Part shown: one piece after another, positions 18,113 through 26,195 of the stretch
Layout: each line of letters starts with the position of its first letter
How positions within the stretch are numbered: the first letter of the stretch is position 1
From: Clostridia bacterium
GTDB taxonomy: Bacteria; Bacillota; Clostridia; Lachnospirales; Lachnospiraceae
Direction: 5' to 3'
Length of the DNA: 64,000 nucleotides
Assembly: GCA_003249225.1 (NCBI GenBank)
Contig: QKJQ01000004.1
Span: forward strand, 1 to 64,000
Translations under genes and position numbers: made by a program
The notes under the pieces: model-generated
The model's database searches: none
What the model was told of the DNA's origin: nothing
What the model saw: only the letters and a program-made list of their open reading frames with translations

Positions 18113-18291
18113 AAATTTTCGTATAAATATTATAAGATTTGACGAATTTAATCCGAGCACTCTAGTCCATCTGGCACAGGATGCATTGAAATACTGCACA
18201 ACATTATGACCTTATTTCAGTGAAACACAACAGAAATCATCAGGATACTATATCTAGTAGTTACTTTTCTTTCCATCCCTTTATCTATGTA

Positions 18292-19002
18292 TTATTTCAA
18301 AGAATCCAGAACCGCCTGTCTTGTTTTCTGTGTAATCTCTATTGTTCTCTCCGGCTCACTGATCTGCTCCAGCCGATGTGCATCCGAATTCACAATCATA
18401 CGGCAAGTGGAGCAATATGGATTTTTCTCAACAATCTTCTCGTTATTTCCAGGATTGGCAAGTTCATAGGTGCGAAATCTGCTGTTATCCGGAACAAAGC
18501 CTAAGTTCGTCAGAAGACTATTTGAGGATTTGTCGATATGCGCGGGAATCATTACACCATGAAACTTTTCCATCAAATCGAAAACATTCTCGAAGCGAAT
18601 GGTTGTTGCATTGATCAGAAGGAGTCCTATCTTCCCGATGACTTGTTCCTGACTGTCCAGAATCTCCTGCTTTCCAAAGATATCTTCTCGCAGCGGAACC
18701 GCCTGCAGCCTTTCATACACATAGGCATCAAAAGAAAGTGCATCTTCCAGTTCTGCAAAAAGGCAGACCACATGTACCTCTTCCTCTGTCGTCAGCTCCA
18801 TACCGGGCAGAGCAAGAATTCCCTGTTCTTCTGCCAGTTCCATAAAAGCAGGGCAGTTCCTGCTGCTGTTATGGTCTGTCAATGCTACAACATCAAGTCC
18901 CTTTAATGCTGCCATTGCAACAATATTCGACGGCGTCATCTCTTCTTCTCCGCAGGGAGAAAGACAGGAATGTATATGCAGATCATAGGAAACACGAATC
19001 AT
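18292..19002 (-). CDS. PHP-domain phosphoesterase
   Basis: The 236-residue protein has the PHP metal-binding motifs: DLHIHSCLSPCG near the N-terminus, ALTDHNSS, a GMELTTEEEVHVVC segment, PAHIDKSS and the late NSDAHRLEQ. The family covers metal-dependent phosphatases and polymerase-associated phosphoesterases; this one is stand-alone and cytosolic. It is the last gene of the DRTGG-GHKL-HydS-DRTGG-PHP operon, 4 bases after the second DRTGG gene. A role in a nucleotide or phospho-signal made on sensing H2 is inference. Confidence 0.82.
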   Translation of the reverse strand: MIRVSYDLHIHSCLSPCGEEEMTPSNIVAMAALKGLDVVALTDHNSSRNCPAFMELAEEQGILALPGMELTTEEEVHVVCLFAELEDALSFDAYVYERLQAVPLREDIFGKQEILDSQEQVIGKIGLLLINATTIRFENVFDLMEKFHGVMIPAHIDKSSNSLLTNLGFVPDNSRFRTYELANPGNNEKIVEKNPYCSTCRMIVNSDAHRLEQISEPERTIEITQKTRQAVLDSLK

Positions 19003-19006
19003 GTTC

Positions 19007-19342
19007 TCACCCTTTTATCAGTTCATGAATTTTTAGTGCCGCTTCAAAAACAGGCAGTTCCGTAGAAAGCAGGGCAATCCCCTGCTGTTTTACTTTGTCC
19101 AGCATAGCAGCATCTGGAGAAGCTCCTTCGGCAAGTATAATGCAGGGGCATTCTGTAAGTACGGCAACTGCTACTGTATTTATGTTTCCCATAACCGTTA
19201 CCCAGGCACTGTTCGCAGGCAATCTGCTCATGGCAATGCTCAGAAGATCACAACAGTATGTCTTTGTTATTATTTCATCTCCCGTTTCTCCTGCATGAAG
19301 CAGGGAGTATCCGGATGCCTCGATTAATTCTTTTACTGTCAT
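19007..19342 (-). CDS. DRTGG-domain protein (second of two)
   Basis: The 111-residue protein resembles the DRTGG domain, a small fold often found with CBS or phosphotransacetylase-like modules and stand-alone in hydrogenase loci: MTVKELIEASGYSLL, LPANSAWVTVMGNINTVAVAV, CPCIILAEGASPDA. The ATG at 19342 follows GGAGAAAAG; the longer open frame lacks a ribosome site and family similarity. It lies between hydS and the PHP gene. Ligand unknown; the domain is thought to bind small molecules. Confidence 0.65.
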   Translation of the reverse strand: MTVKELIEASGYSLLHAGETGDEIITKTYCCDLLSIAMSRLPANSAWVTVMGNINTVAVAVLTECPCIILAEGASPDAAMLDKVKQQGIALLSTELPVFEAALKIHELIKG

Positions 19343-19491
19343 ACTGTCTTTTCTCCATTTCATCAGGTACATTTCATTGCTTTTGATTCTTATGGTAAAG
19401 CATTTTTTAGGACTGTGCAAAAGCCCTTGGGCTCTCTGCCGCCATTGAATATAACGCACTTCATATTCTTATAATCAGAGTAGCGTATGGA

Positions 19492-20772
19492 CTAGTAATC
19501 CAGTTTTGATATCTCATCGGTCAACTTATGAATATGTTCGCGAAGAACATGAATACAGTCATTTTCCTTTGCCACGCCTCGTGCAATATCTTCTGCAAGC
19601 GCCCTGCAGGTCGGTGCCCCGCAGGAACCGCAGTCGAGTCCCGGGAACTTTGTCAATAATTCATCGACCTGTGTCATTTTCTCTATGCTCTCACGCATAC
19701 TTGTCGCCAGCTTAAATACCGGCTCGTATTTGACTTCTTCTGTCCAGTATGCATTCTTTACCTTCAGTGTGTCTTCTTTATGATTCTGTGCGACTGGCAT
19801 GTATTTCTTCAGTCGTTTTAATTTGACCATGGCGATAAATGGATTCTCGACCGTAAGCACCCCGCCGACGCATCCACCGTCACAGGAATTAAGTTCAATG
19901 AATTCAAGATTGGTGAATTTCTTATCTTCGAGATCCTCAAGGACACGTATTACATTCTCAATTCCGTCCGCTGCCAGATAATTTTCTGAGAGCAGTCCAC
20001 CGGCTTCACCTCCGATGTTACCCCAACCGACACCGATGCGACCGGAGATCGCAAGTTCTTCCACGCAGGTGGCTGCCACATTCATATGCTCGATCAGGGA
20101 AGGATAGATATCTTTTATGGCAATAACGGCATCCACTTCACTTTTTTCAAAGCCAAGCGGTGATTTTACTGCCGTAACTTTCGAGGGGCAGGGTGAAATG
20201 AATACGATGCCTATTTTCTCGGATGGAAGTCCTGTCTTTTCCATCGCGCGGAGTCTTGCCTGCTGTGCGGCAACATCCATCGGTGATTTAATAGGAAGAA
20301 GATGCTTGATCAGGTTCGGAAATCGAACTCGGATCAGCCTAGTTACGGAAGGACAGGCTGTACTGATGACCGGCCATAATTCTTTATGTTCGCTTACGAA
20401 TTTGCGTGACATTTCCGATACGATCTCCGCAGCTCCGCTGACTTCATATACATCATCAAAGCCCATTAGCTTTAAGGCGGTAAGAACGATATTGACATCA
20501 TCCAGGTTGTTCACCTGACCGTAGAGTGACGGTGCCGGAAGTGCTACGGTATACTCATAGTCTTTTAGTACTTCAATTGAATCGCGTATTGCATTCTTCG
20601 CATGATGCGGACAGATTCTGATGCAGACCCCACAATCTATACAGAATTCCTTTGTTATCACTGCCTTTCCATTACGAACGCGGATCGCCTGGGTAGGACA
20701 GCGTTTGATACAGTTGATACATCCCTTGCACAAATCCTCCTCAAGGTATACGGAGGTCAAAAATTTCCCCAT
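19492..20772 (-). CDS. hydS: Sensory-type [FeFe] hydrogenase
   Basis: The 426-residue protein has two N-terminal ferredoxin motifs (CKGCINCIKRCP and CIDCGVCIRICP), an H-cluster domain with L1 STACPSVTR, L2 SPCPSK and L3 NSCDGGCVGG, and a C-terminal [4Fe-4S] domain with CGSCGAPTC. The H-cluster cysteine ligands are kept, but the cysteine that relays protons in catalytic enzymes is alanine (TAC instead of TCC), as described for sensory hydrogenases. No PAS domain. The ATG at 20772 follows GAAGG; the first nine codons of the longer frame are unlikely. Expected to report H2 or redox state to partner proteins. Confidence 0.85.
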   Translation of the reverse strand: MGKFLTSVYLEEDLCKGCINCIKRCPTQAIRVRNGKAVITKEFCIDCGVCIRICPHHAKNAIRDSIEVLKDYEYTVALPAPSLYGQVNNLDDVNIVLTALKLMGFDDVYEVSGAAEIVSEMSRKFVSEHKELWPVISTACPSVTRLIRVRFPNLIKHLLPIKSPMDVAAQQARLRAMEKTGLPSEKIGIVFISPCPSKVTAVKSPLGFEKSEVDAVIAIKDIYPSLIEHMNVAATCVEELAISGRIGVGWGNIGGEAGGLLSENYLAADGIENVIRVLEDLEDKKFTNLEFIELNSCDGGCVGGVLTVENPFIAMVKLKRLKKYMPVAQNHKEDTLKVKNAYWTEEVKYEPVFKLATSMRESIEKMTQVDELLTKFPGLDCGSCGAPTCRALAEDIARGVAKENDCIHVLREHIHKLTDEISKLDY

Positions 20773-20884
20773 GTTCTTGTACCTTCTTTCCAGTTGCAAA
20801 CAAACTTATGTCTTGCATTTGAAGCATTCCATTAATGTGCTGGCACATTCACGTTCAGAATATATGGGTGTGTCAGTACATGAG

Positions 20885-21307
20885 TTACATCTGTACTTTC
20901 ATTGTTACTTTCGTTCCTTCTCCGATTTTTGTGTCTATCTTCATGTCGTCTGAATATTTCTTCATATTGGGAAGTCCCATTCCTGCGCCAAAACCCAGAG
21001 ATCTTACATTCTCCGGCGCCGTAGAAAATCCGGCTTCCATTGCTTTTTCGACATCAGGTATTCCAGGACCATTGTCTGAAAGTATCATCTCAACTTCATC
21101 CGGCGTGATCGTTACATTGATTTCCCCGCCGTGTGCATGAATTACCATATTGATTTCACCTTCATACATGGAAATGGCAACTTTTCTGATTGCTTCCGGA
21201 TCTGCTCCCATTTTCTTGAGCATGCGTTTTACATCACTGGATGCTTCTCCTGCTCTTGTAAAATCATCTCCGGAGACCTGATAGGTCAAATGTATCTGAT
21301 CACTCAT
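20885..21307 (-). CDS. GHKL anti-sigma-type ATPase in the HydS operon
   Basis: The 140-residue protein has the RsbW-like ATP-binding fold: an N-box-like MYEGEINMVIHAHGG, G1 ILSDNGPGIPD, and G2-region LGFGAGMGLPNMKKYSDD. It is a single domain without a sensor or phospho-acceptor histidine, like serine protein kinases that act on sigma or anti-anti-sigma factors. Its start overlaps the stop of the preceding DRTGG gene (ATGA), and hydS follows after 112 bases. The protein target is not encoded nearby. Confidence 0.8.
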   Translation of the reverse strand: MSDQIHLTYQVSGDDFTRAGEASSDVKRMLKKMGADPEAIRKVAISMYEGEINMVIHAHGGEINVTITPDEVEMILSDNGPGIPDVEKAMEAGFSTAPENVRSLGFGAGMGLPNMKKYSDDMKIDTKIGEGTKVTMKVQM

Positions 21308-21654
21308 AACGTCTGTCCCCCATGTAATCCTTTTTCATAAAGAATGCCACAAGCGGTGAACATCTTATGTTTCGTTACCAGAAGGGGAATCTCACGTTCT
21401 TTTGCCAAATTAATCATATCTTCGTCCGGTATTTTCCCCCGTACAAAAACGATGCAGATGATATCCATCATCTCAGAAGTACGTATTACCTGTGCATTGC
21501 ATAAACCGGTAAGCAGGACTGCCTGATCCTTTACAAATGCCAGAACATCACTCATCATATCCGCTCCGCATGCGCTATGCACATCCCGTTCCAGATACTC
21601 TTCTCCACAAGCAATGCCAGCATCTAATGCATTCTGCACTTCTCTAATCGTCAT
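21304..21654 (-). CDS. DRTGG-domain protein (first of two)
   Basis: The 116-residue protein begins MTIREVQNALDAGIACGEEY and has a DRTGG-like core (DMMSDVLAFVKDQAVLLTGL, IICIVFVRGKIPDEDMINLA, IPLLVTKHKMFTACG). The start at 21654 follows AGAGGTAGTT; the open frame upstream runs into the tandem leader repeats and is not coding there. It is the first gene of the HydS operon and its last codon overlaps the GHKL gene. It is paired with the DRTGG protein at 19007; a heterodimer is possible. Confidence 0.68.
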   Translation of the reverse strand: MTIREVQNALDAGIACGEEYLERDVHSACGADMMSDVLAFVKDQAVLLTGLCNAQVIRTSEMMDIICIVFVRGKIPDEDMINLAKEREIPLLVTKHKMFTACGILYEKGLHGGQTL

Positions 21655-21659
21655 AACTA

Positions 21660-21951
21660 CCTCTTTCCTGCACATACTTTCTGTGCATAATAAGTTTAAG
21701 CCGAGGATTACGCAGGCGTAAAACTTTGTAGTTGAAGATGCTTTATCTTCAACATCGCCTCTTTCCTGCACACGCTTTCTGTGCATAATAATTTTAAGCC
21801 GAGGATTACGCAGGCGTAAAACTTTGTAGTTGAAGATGCTTTATCTTCAACATCGCCTCTTTCCTGCACACGCTTTCTGTGCATAATAAGTTTAAGCCGA
21901 GGATTACGCAGGCGTAAAACTTTGTAGTTGAAGATGCTTTATCTTCAACAT
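21660..21951 (-). repeat. Three tandem 98-bp structured leader units (family A)
   Basis: Copies at 21660-21757, 21758-21855 and 21856-21951 are nearly identical. On the minus (transcribed) strand each holds a hairpin GTTGAAGAT / ATCTTCAAC, a TTACGC-CT-GCGTAA hairpin, a hairpin with arms TGCACA / TGTGCA, and then GGAAAGAGG, which in the last copy is the ribosome site of the DRTGG gene. The third arm pair differs between copies (loop GAAAGTA or GAAAGCG) but keeps pairing. The unit also contains a 15-codon ATG reading frame. Confidence 0.85.
21904..21951 (-). CDS. Possible 15-codon leader peptide, repeated three times
   Basis: An ATG after GGGGGT begins a 15-codon frame MLKIKHLQLQSFTPA with a TAA stop. 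The same frame occurs at 21806-21853 and 21708-21755, each after AGAGG with only two bases to the ATG. The tight spacing and the fact that the frame coincides with two hairpins make translation uncertain; it may only be a by-product of the repeat. Confidence 0.25.
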   Translation of the reverse strand: MLKIKHLQLQSFTPA

Positions 21952-22125
21952 TACCCCCATACAGCAAACCCTTCAGCCTTTGGCACATATTTGCCAATTG
22001 CTTCGTTACTATTTTGGCATGCTATCTGTTCAAATTAATTAATCGTTCCCGCTAAATACATATAACCATATTGTATTTTATCACAGATAGAATACGCGAA
22101 CAAGTCCGCTTTCTTAAACTTATAT

Positions 22126-22155
22126 AAAAAAGAAGGCTGTAAAAAGACAGCCTTC
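22126..22155 (-). terminator. Terminator of the lipoprotein gene
   Basis: On the minus strand a 9-bp perfect stem (22147-22155 with 22132-22140) with a 6-base loop is followed by six U residues. Confidence 0.88.
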
Positions 22156-22214
22156 CTGCATACTAAACAAATTCAAATCTGATGGATAACTCAGTGGAAT
22201 TATTTCTTGTTTCC

Positions 22215-22784
22215 TTATTGGTTTACGATCGATGTTATATCAATGGCGATCTGAATCGATTGATCTTCCGGCATATAAGCAATGGATACAGTTGTGCCAT
22301 CTGTCTTTTCACCGTAGTACATTTCCATATCCGTTGATGAGCTTACCATGGTATTCTCTGTGTAACCCTCATCCTTTATCTTATCTACATAGTCTTTGTA
22401 CACGTCCTGAGACAGCTCATCAGCCCAGATCATACAAGAGGTTGAACTATTGTAGAACGAGGATATGACACCATCTTTTAATTCCGGCAGATAATCAGCG
22501 GCTTCTCCTTCCGGCCATTCTGTATCGGTTCCGGCAACAACAGATCCATCTTCACTCTCCATCGTAAAGCTGCCATCTTCTTCACTATAGCTGTAATCAC
22601 CATCTTCCGATGAAACAGTAAAGCTGCCACCATCAAGATCTACATCCACATTATCACCGGCTGCAGATTCGATGATCTTTTCTGTGATACTCTCTCCTAT
22701 CTTTTCCTGCAGACCACAACCCGAAAAAACGAGAACACAAACAAGCAGGGCACTAAGCCCCAAAAACATTTTACCTTTCTTCAT
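22215..22784 (-). CDS. Secreted lipoprotein of unknown function
   Basis: The 189-residue protein has an N-terminal signal MKKGKMFLGLSALLVCVLVF followed by the lipobox cysteine in FSGCGLQ. A very acidic region with repeated SEDGDYSYSEEDGSFTMESEDG strands (about residues 45-85) is followed by a compact domain of about 100 residues (DWPEGEAADYLPELKDG-like start, YVDKIKDEGYTEN, IDITSIVNQ). It resembles lipoproteins seen in Lachnospiraceae, but I cannot name a function. AAGGAGG precedes the ATG. It is monocistronic and divergent from the Fur-family gene. Confidence 0.78.
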   Translation of the reverse strand: MKKGKMFLGLSALLVCVLVFSGCGLQEKIGESITEKIIESAAGDNVDVDLDGGSFTVSSEDGDYSYSEEDGSFTMESEDGSVVAGTDTEWPEGEAADYLPELKDGVISSFYNSSTSCMIWADELSQDVYKDYVDKIKDEGYTENTMVSSSTDMEMYYGEKTDGTTVSIAYMPEDQSIQIAIDITSIVNQ

Positions 22785-22967
22785 ATAAACCTTTCCTCCT
22801 TAAAAAATTATACGCAATTCCCTGTATACGCAATTATACGCATTAAATATACTTCGACATGTGTCAAATGTCTATAGTAAAAAAGTCGTCCTTCCTATCG
22901 TTTTCTCTCATCTTTGGGATGATTTTTCAATATAGTTCAGAATAACAAATTTTTTAAAAAAAGAGTA

Positions 22968-22996
22968 TTGACTTTTTTACCATATGCTGGCATAAT
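22968..22996 (+). promoter_or_regulatory. Sigma-A promoter of the Fur/PerR gene
   Basis: TTGACT at 22968-22973, a 17-base spacer and CATAAT at 22991-22996 lie 35 bases before the ATG. Confidence 0.65.
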
Positions 22997-23031
22997 GATA
23001 ACAGTTCCTATTAGCAATAAGGAGGTTGCCT

Positions 23032-23424
23032 ATGAATACTTTAAATCGATACAGTAGAAACCGGGAAGCAATACAGTTATATCTGTTAAGCACGAAGGCT
23101 CACCCAACTGCCGATACAGTTTATCAGGCAATCAAACCAGACATTCCATCCATCAGTCTTGGGACCGTGTACCGGAATCTGAACCAGTTAGCAGAACAAG
23201 GAAAGATCTTAAAACTTTCCATGGAGGATGGCTCAGAGCACTTCGACGGGAACCCCCTGCCGCATCACCATTTCACCTGCCGAAAGTGCGGACGTGTTCT
23301 GGATCTTGACTTGGATCCTGAGATATTGAATGGATTGAACGAAACAGCTGCCCGGAGTTTTAACGGCATCATACAGGGACATTCTATTTATTTTTACGGA
23401 TTGTGTGACTTATGTAAAATTTAA
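23032..23424 (+). CDS. Fur-family metal-dependent repressor, PerR-like
   Basis: The 130-residue protein has the Fur winged helix (HPTADTVYQAIKPDIPSISLGTVYRNLNQLAEQG) and dimerisation domain with metal ligands: HHHFTCRKCGRV (histidines plus the first CxxC) and the terminal CDLC second CxxC structural zinc site. The ATG at 23032 follows AAGGAGG by 6 bases; a TTG two codons earlier overlaps the ribosome site. The next gene is a rubrerythrin, a classic PerR target, which supports a peroxide-sensing PerR rather than iron-sensing Fur. Confidence 0.85.
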   Translation: MNTLNRYSRNREAIQLYLLSTKAHPTADTVYQAIKPDIPSISLGTVYRNLNQLAEQGKILKLSMEDGSEHFDGNPLPHHHFTCRKCGRVLDLDLDPEILNGLNETAARSFNGIIQGHSIYFYGLCDLCKI

Positions 23425-23458
23425 AAAAGACACTTAAGTTTTTCAATCCGATGCCGAT

Positions 23459-23504
23459 ATACTATATGTGATTTCAAAAGAGATTACAAAACAACATATA
23501 GTAT
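23459..23504. promoter_or_regulatory. Inverted repeat in the rubrerythrin leader
   Basis: The 11-bp arms at 23459-23469 and 23494-23504 are perfectly complementary and enclose 24 bases. The left arm overlaps a possible -10 box (TATACT, 23458-23463). An operator or leader hairpin is likely. Confidence 0.4.
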
Positions 23505-23553
23505 GTCGCCGAGATTACATAATTTATTTAACATTTGAGAGGAGACAATTATT

Positions 23554-24099
23554 ATGTCAAAGTATGTTTGTAGCGTTTGTGGTTATGTTCATGAAGGAGA
23601 TTCCGCACCGGAAGCCTGTCCTCAGTGTAAAGCACCTGCGTCAAAATTCGTTAAGCAGGAAGATTCAGCAATGGTTTGGGCTTCGGAGCATGTAGTAGGA
23701 GTTGCAAGCGATGTTGCAGAAGACATTAAAGCAGATCTTCGTATGAATTTTAATGGAGAATGTTCCGAAGTTGGTATGTATCTTGCTATGTCACGTGTGG
23801 CATTCCGTGAGGGATATCCTGAGATCGGTCTCTATTATGAGAAAGCAGCTTTTGAAGAAGCAGAACATGCATCAAAATTTGCAGAACTTCTTGGTGAAGT
23901 TATAACCAACAGCACGAAAAAGAACCTTGAGCTTCGTGTTGCCGCTGAAAATGGAGCTACTGCCGGCAAGACAGACCTTGCAAAACGTGCAAAAGCAGCG
24001 AATCTTGATGCAATTCATGATACCGTTCATGAAATGGCAAGAGACGAGGCAAGACACGGCAAAGCATTCCAGGGATTGTTAAATCGTTATTTCGGTTAA
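23554..24099 (+). CDS. Reverse-order rubrerythrin
   Basis: The 181-residue di-iron peroxidase protects anaerobes by reducing H2O2 with electrons from NADH via rubredoxin-type carriers. An N-terminal rubredoxin domain has CSVCGYVH and CPQCKAP; a C-terminal ferritin-like four-helix domain has E-rich motifs [10 protein letters not shown] and DEARHGKAF with the ExxH iron ligands. The rubredoxin-first order is that of clostridial reverse rubrerythrins. It follows the PerR-like gene by 130 bases. GAGAGGAG lies before the ATG. Confidence 0.92.
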   Translation: MSKYVCSVCGYVHEGDSAPEACPQCKAPASKFVKQEDSAMVWASEHVVGVASDVAEDIKADLRMNFNGECSEVGMYLAMSRVAFREGYPEIGLYYEKAAFEEAEHASKFAELLGEVITNSTKKNLELRVAAENGATAGKTDLAKRAKAANLDAIHDTVHEMARDEARHGKAFQGLLNRYFG

Positions 24100-24211
24100 T
24101 TTAAAATCCGGCATTCATCAGCCGACTAATTCAAAGTATTCGCCTACTTTCCAAAGGTTTGCGCAATCCCCAATTGTGTGAACCCCCTAAATATATTGTT
24201 CTAAACCCCAG

Positions 24212-24242
24212 AAAAGGCACCTGTCCCCAACAGGTGCCTTTT
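24212..24242. terminator. Bidirectional terminator after rubrerythrin
   Basis: A 12-bp perfect stem (24212-24223 with 24231-24242) with A-run and T-run on its two sides lies between convergent genes. Confidence 0.85.
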
Positions 24243-24263
24243 CGCATGATTCTGTGTTTTTCC

Positions 24264-24306
24264 AAAAAATTCCGGTAATTGTATTTTCATAATACAATTA
24301 CCGGAA
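24264..24306 (-). terminator. Terminator of the DEAD-box gene
   Basis: On the minus strand a 16-bp perfect stem (24291-24306 with 24270-24285), 5-base loop, is followed by a U-run. Confidence 0.88.
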
Positions 24307-24312
24307 GGATAA

Positions 24313-25914
24313 TTATCTGCTTTTGTTAGCAGGCTCGATGTTTATTGATTTTCCTTTGATTTTCGCATGTTTCATAACTTCAATGACCTGGGATGCATAC
24401 TCACTTGGTACTTCTACGAAAGTATATTTGTCATACATATCAATGCTTCCGATCAGCTTGCCCGGCATATTGGTCTCTCCGGCAATTGCTCCAAGGATAT
24501 CACCAGGACGAATTCTCTGGTTCTTACCAAGATTAATGAACAGACGTACCATACCTGCTTCCGCTCCTGTATCACCAAAATCAGGCTGTGTGCTCTTGCG
24601 GATCTCCTCACTGCTGTATTCGTTGTCCTCACCAAAGGACATCTTAAGCAGTGCGGCTGCTATTTCAAGAGAAGTATAGTCTTCTTCATTAACTTTCTGT
24701 TCGATGATCTGGATCATTTTCTTTAAATCACCTTCATCGATCAGCTTTTCTACTTTATCAAGAATCTTTTCTGCCTTCACTGCCACAACATCATTGATGG
24801 AAGGAACCGGCTGTACGAGGATCTTGGTCTTGCAGTAACGCTGAATGTCTTTGATTCGGAAAATGTCACGTCCAACCACCATAGAGAACGCGCGTCCGGT
24901 TCTGCCGGCACGTCCGGTTCTACCGATACGATGTACATAGTATTCATAGTCCTGCGGAAGATCGTAGTTGAACACTGCTTCCACATCATCAACGTCAATT
25001 CCTCTTGCTGCCACATCAGTCGCCACAAGGATATCGGCACGTCCGGTACGGAAGGATTTCATGACCCGGTCTCTCTGCTGCTGTTTCAGATCACCATGAA
25101 GAGCTTCTGCAAAGTATCCACGACCCTGAAGCTCGGAGGCAAGTTCATCCACTTTCTGCTTTGTATTACAGAAAATCAGGGATAATTTCGGCTGATATAA
25201 ATCAATCAGACGAAGAAGTACCTCAAATTTATTCTTAGCTTTTACTTCATAATAATACTGCTCGATCTTTGGTACGGTTAGCTCTTTTGCGGCAACCCTT
25301 ATCTTGACTGCATTCTTCTGGTATGTCTTTGCTATATCTAAAATAGTCTGCGGCATTGTTGCGGAGAATAAAAGTGTCTGTCTTTCTTCCGGAAATTCTT
25401 TTAAGATGGTCTCAATGTCTTCACGGAATCCCATGTTGAGCATCTCATCTGCTTCGTCAAGCACTACTTTATTCACATAGTCGAATTTAACGGTCTTTCT
25501 GCGCATATGATCCATAACACGGCCCGGTGTTCCGATCATAATCTGTGTACCAGCTTTCAATGCTTTGATCTGACGCAGAATGTCCTGTCCGCCATATACC
25601 GGAAGGATCTTGATCCCGTGCATGTATTTCGAGAATTTATGCATCTCATCGGCTACCTGGATCGCAAGTTCCCTTGTCGGGCAAAGCACCACTGCCTGAA
25701 GATGTTTATTCTTAGGGTCGATCTGCTCTAAAATCGGAAGACTGTATGCCGCTGTCTTACCTGTTCCTGTCTGTGCCTGTCCAATAATGTCTTTCCCTTC
25801 CATTACAACAGGGAAAACCTGTGCCTGAATCGGCGTCATTTCCTCAAATCCGATTTCTGCTACGGCACGCTGGATCGGAGCCTGCAACTCCATTTCTTCA
25901 AAACGTATTGTCAT
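24313..25914 (-). CDS. deaD: DEAD-box ATP-dependent RNA helicase
   Basis: The 533-residue helicase has motif I AQTGTGKT, Ia PTRELA, GTPGRV, II DEAD, III SAT, and C-terminal motifs HGDLKQQQRDR and HRIGRTGRAGR. After residue 440 a DbpA-like RNA-binding domain follows (VRLFINLGKNQRIRPGDILG, DKYTFVEVPSEYA). This arrangement is that of DeaD/CsdA/CshA, acting in ribosome assembly and mRNA decay, often cold-induced. The choice between those names is not decided by the sequence. AAAGGTAGAAAG precedes the ATG, and the 280-base upstream region contains hairpins. Confidence 0.92.
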   Translation of the reverse strand: MTIRFEEMELQAPIQRAVAEIGFEEMTPIQAQVFPVVMEGKDIIGQAQTGTGKTAAYSLPILEQIDPKNKHLQAVVLCPTRELAIQVADEMHKFSKYMHGIKILPVYGGQDILRQIKALKAGTQIMIGTPGRVMDHMRRKTVKFDYVNKVVLDEADEMLNMGFREDIETILKEFPEERQTLLFSATMPQTILDIAKTYQKNAVKIRVAAKELTVPKIEQYYYEVKAKNKFEVLLRLIDLYQPKLSLIFCNTKQKVDELASELQGRGYFAEALHGDLKQQQRDRVMKSFRTGRADILVATDVAARGIDVDDVEAVFNYDLPQDYEYYVHRIGRTGRAGRTGRAFSMVVGRDIFRIKDIQRYCKTKILVQPVPSINDVVAVKAEKILDKVEKLIDEGDLKKMIQIIEQKVNEEDYTSLEIAAALLKMSFGEDNEYSSEEIRKSTQPDFGDTGAEAGMVRLFINLGKNQRIRPGDILGAIAGETNMPGKLIGSIDMYDKYTFVEVPSEYASQVIEVMKHAKIKGKSINIEPANKSR

Positions 25915-26103
25915 TCTTTCTACCTTTCTATCCTACTTCTTCTATCTAATGAAGCATCTTCCGTAAAAAGGTGAAGTTGCTTCTGTTCCAATAAGGAAGC
26001 GCAATTAAAATGTTTCTGTCTGTTTATCGTCTCATAAACTTCACAAGTTTAGCATACATTGACGGATTCCGTCAAGCGAACAAAAAAAATACGTGTTATC
26101 GAC

Positions 26104-26162
26104 ACAAAAACCCCCGTTTCCACATCTTTTCTTGTTACATTTCACATGCAAAAACGGAGGTT
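26104..26162 (-). terminator. Terminator of clpB
   Basis: On the minus strand an 11-bp stem with one wobble (26152-26162 with 26109-26119) and a long loop is followed by a U-run. Confidence 0.7.
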
Positions 26163-26195
26163 CTGTATTGTTATGTACTTTTTTATATAGTCAAA

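Larger units (their letters stand above)
17892..18291. other. Intergenic region with veg promoter and PHP-operon terminator
   Basis: No gene is seen. It holds the veg promoter (18030-18058) and a strong minus-strand terminator (18079-18112). The remaining 180 bases up to the PHP gene show nothing recognisable. Confidence 0.5.
21655..22214. other. Leader region of the HydS operon with triplicated unit
   Basis: About 290 bases hold three tandem 98-bp units (21660-21951), described separately. Upstream a 6-bp hairpin with arms TTGGCA and TGCCAA (21980-21997) lies in the likely leader. I could not pick a convincing promoter. The right end holds the terminator of the lipoprotein gene. Confidence 0.55.

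Noticed and set aside
21660-21951. CRISPR array
   Set aside because: The tandem units here, at 33833 and at 63069 abut directly without unique spacers, and no cas genes are present.
21655-21997. Coding frames through the HydS leader repeats
   Set aside because: The 98-bp period shifts the frame in each copy, so no protein repeat results. Only the short 15-codon frame recurs.
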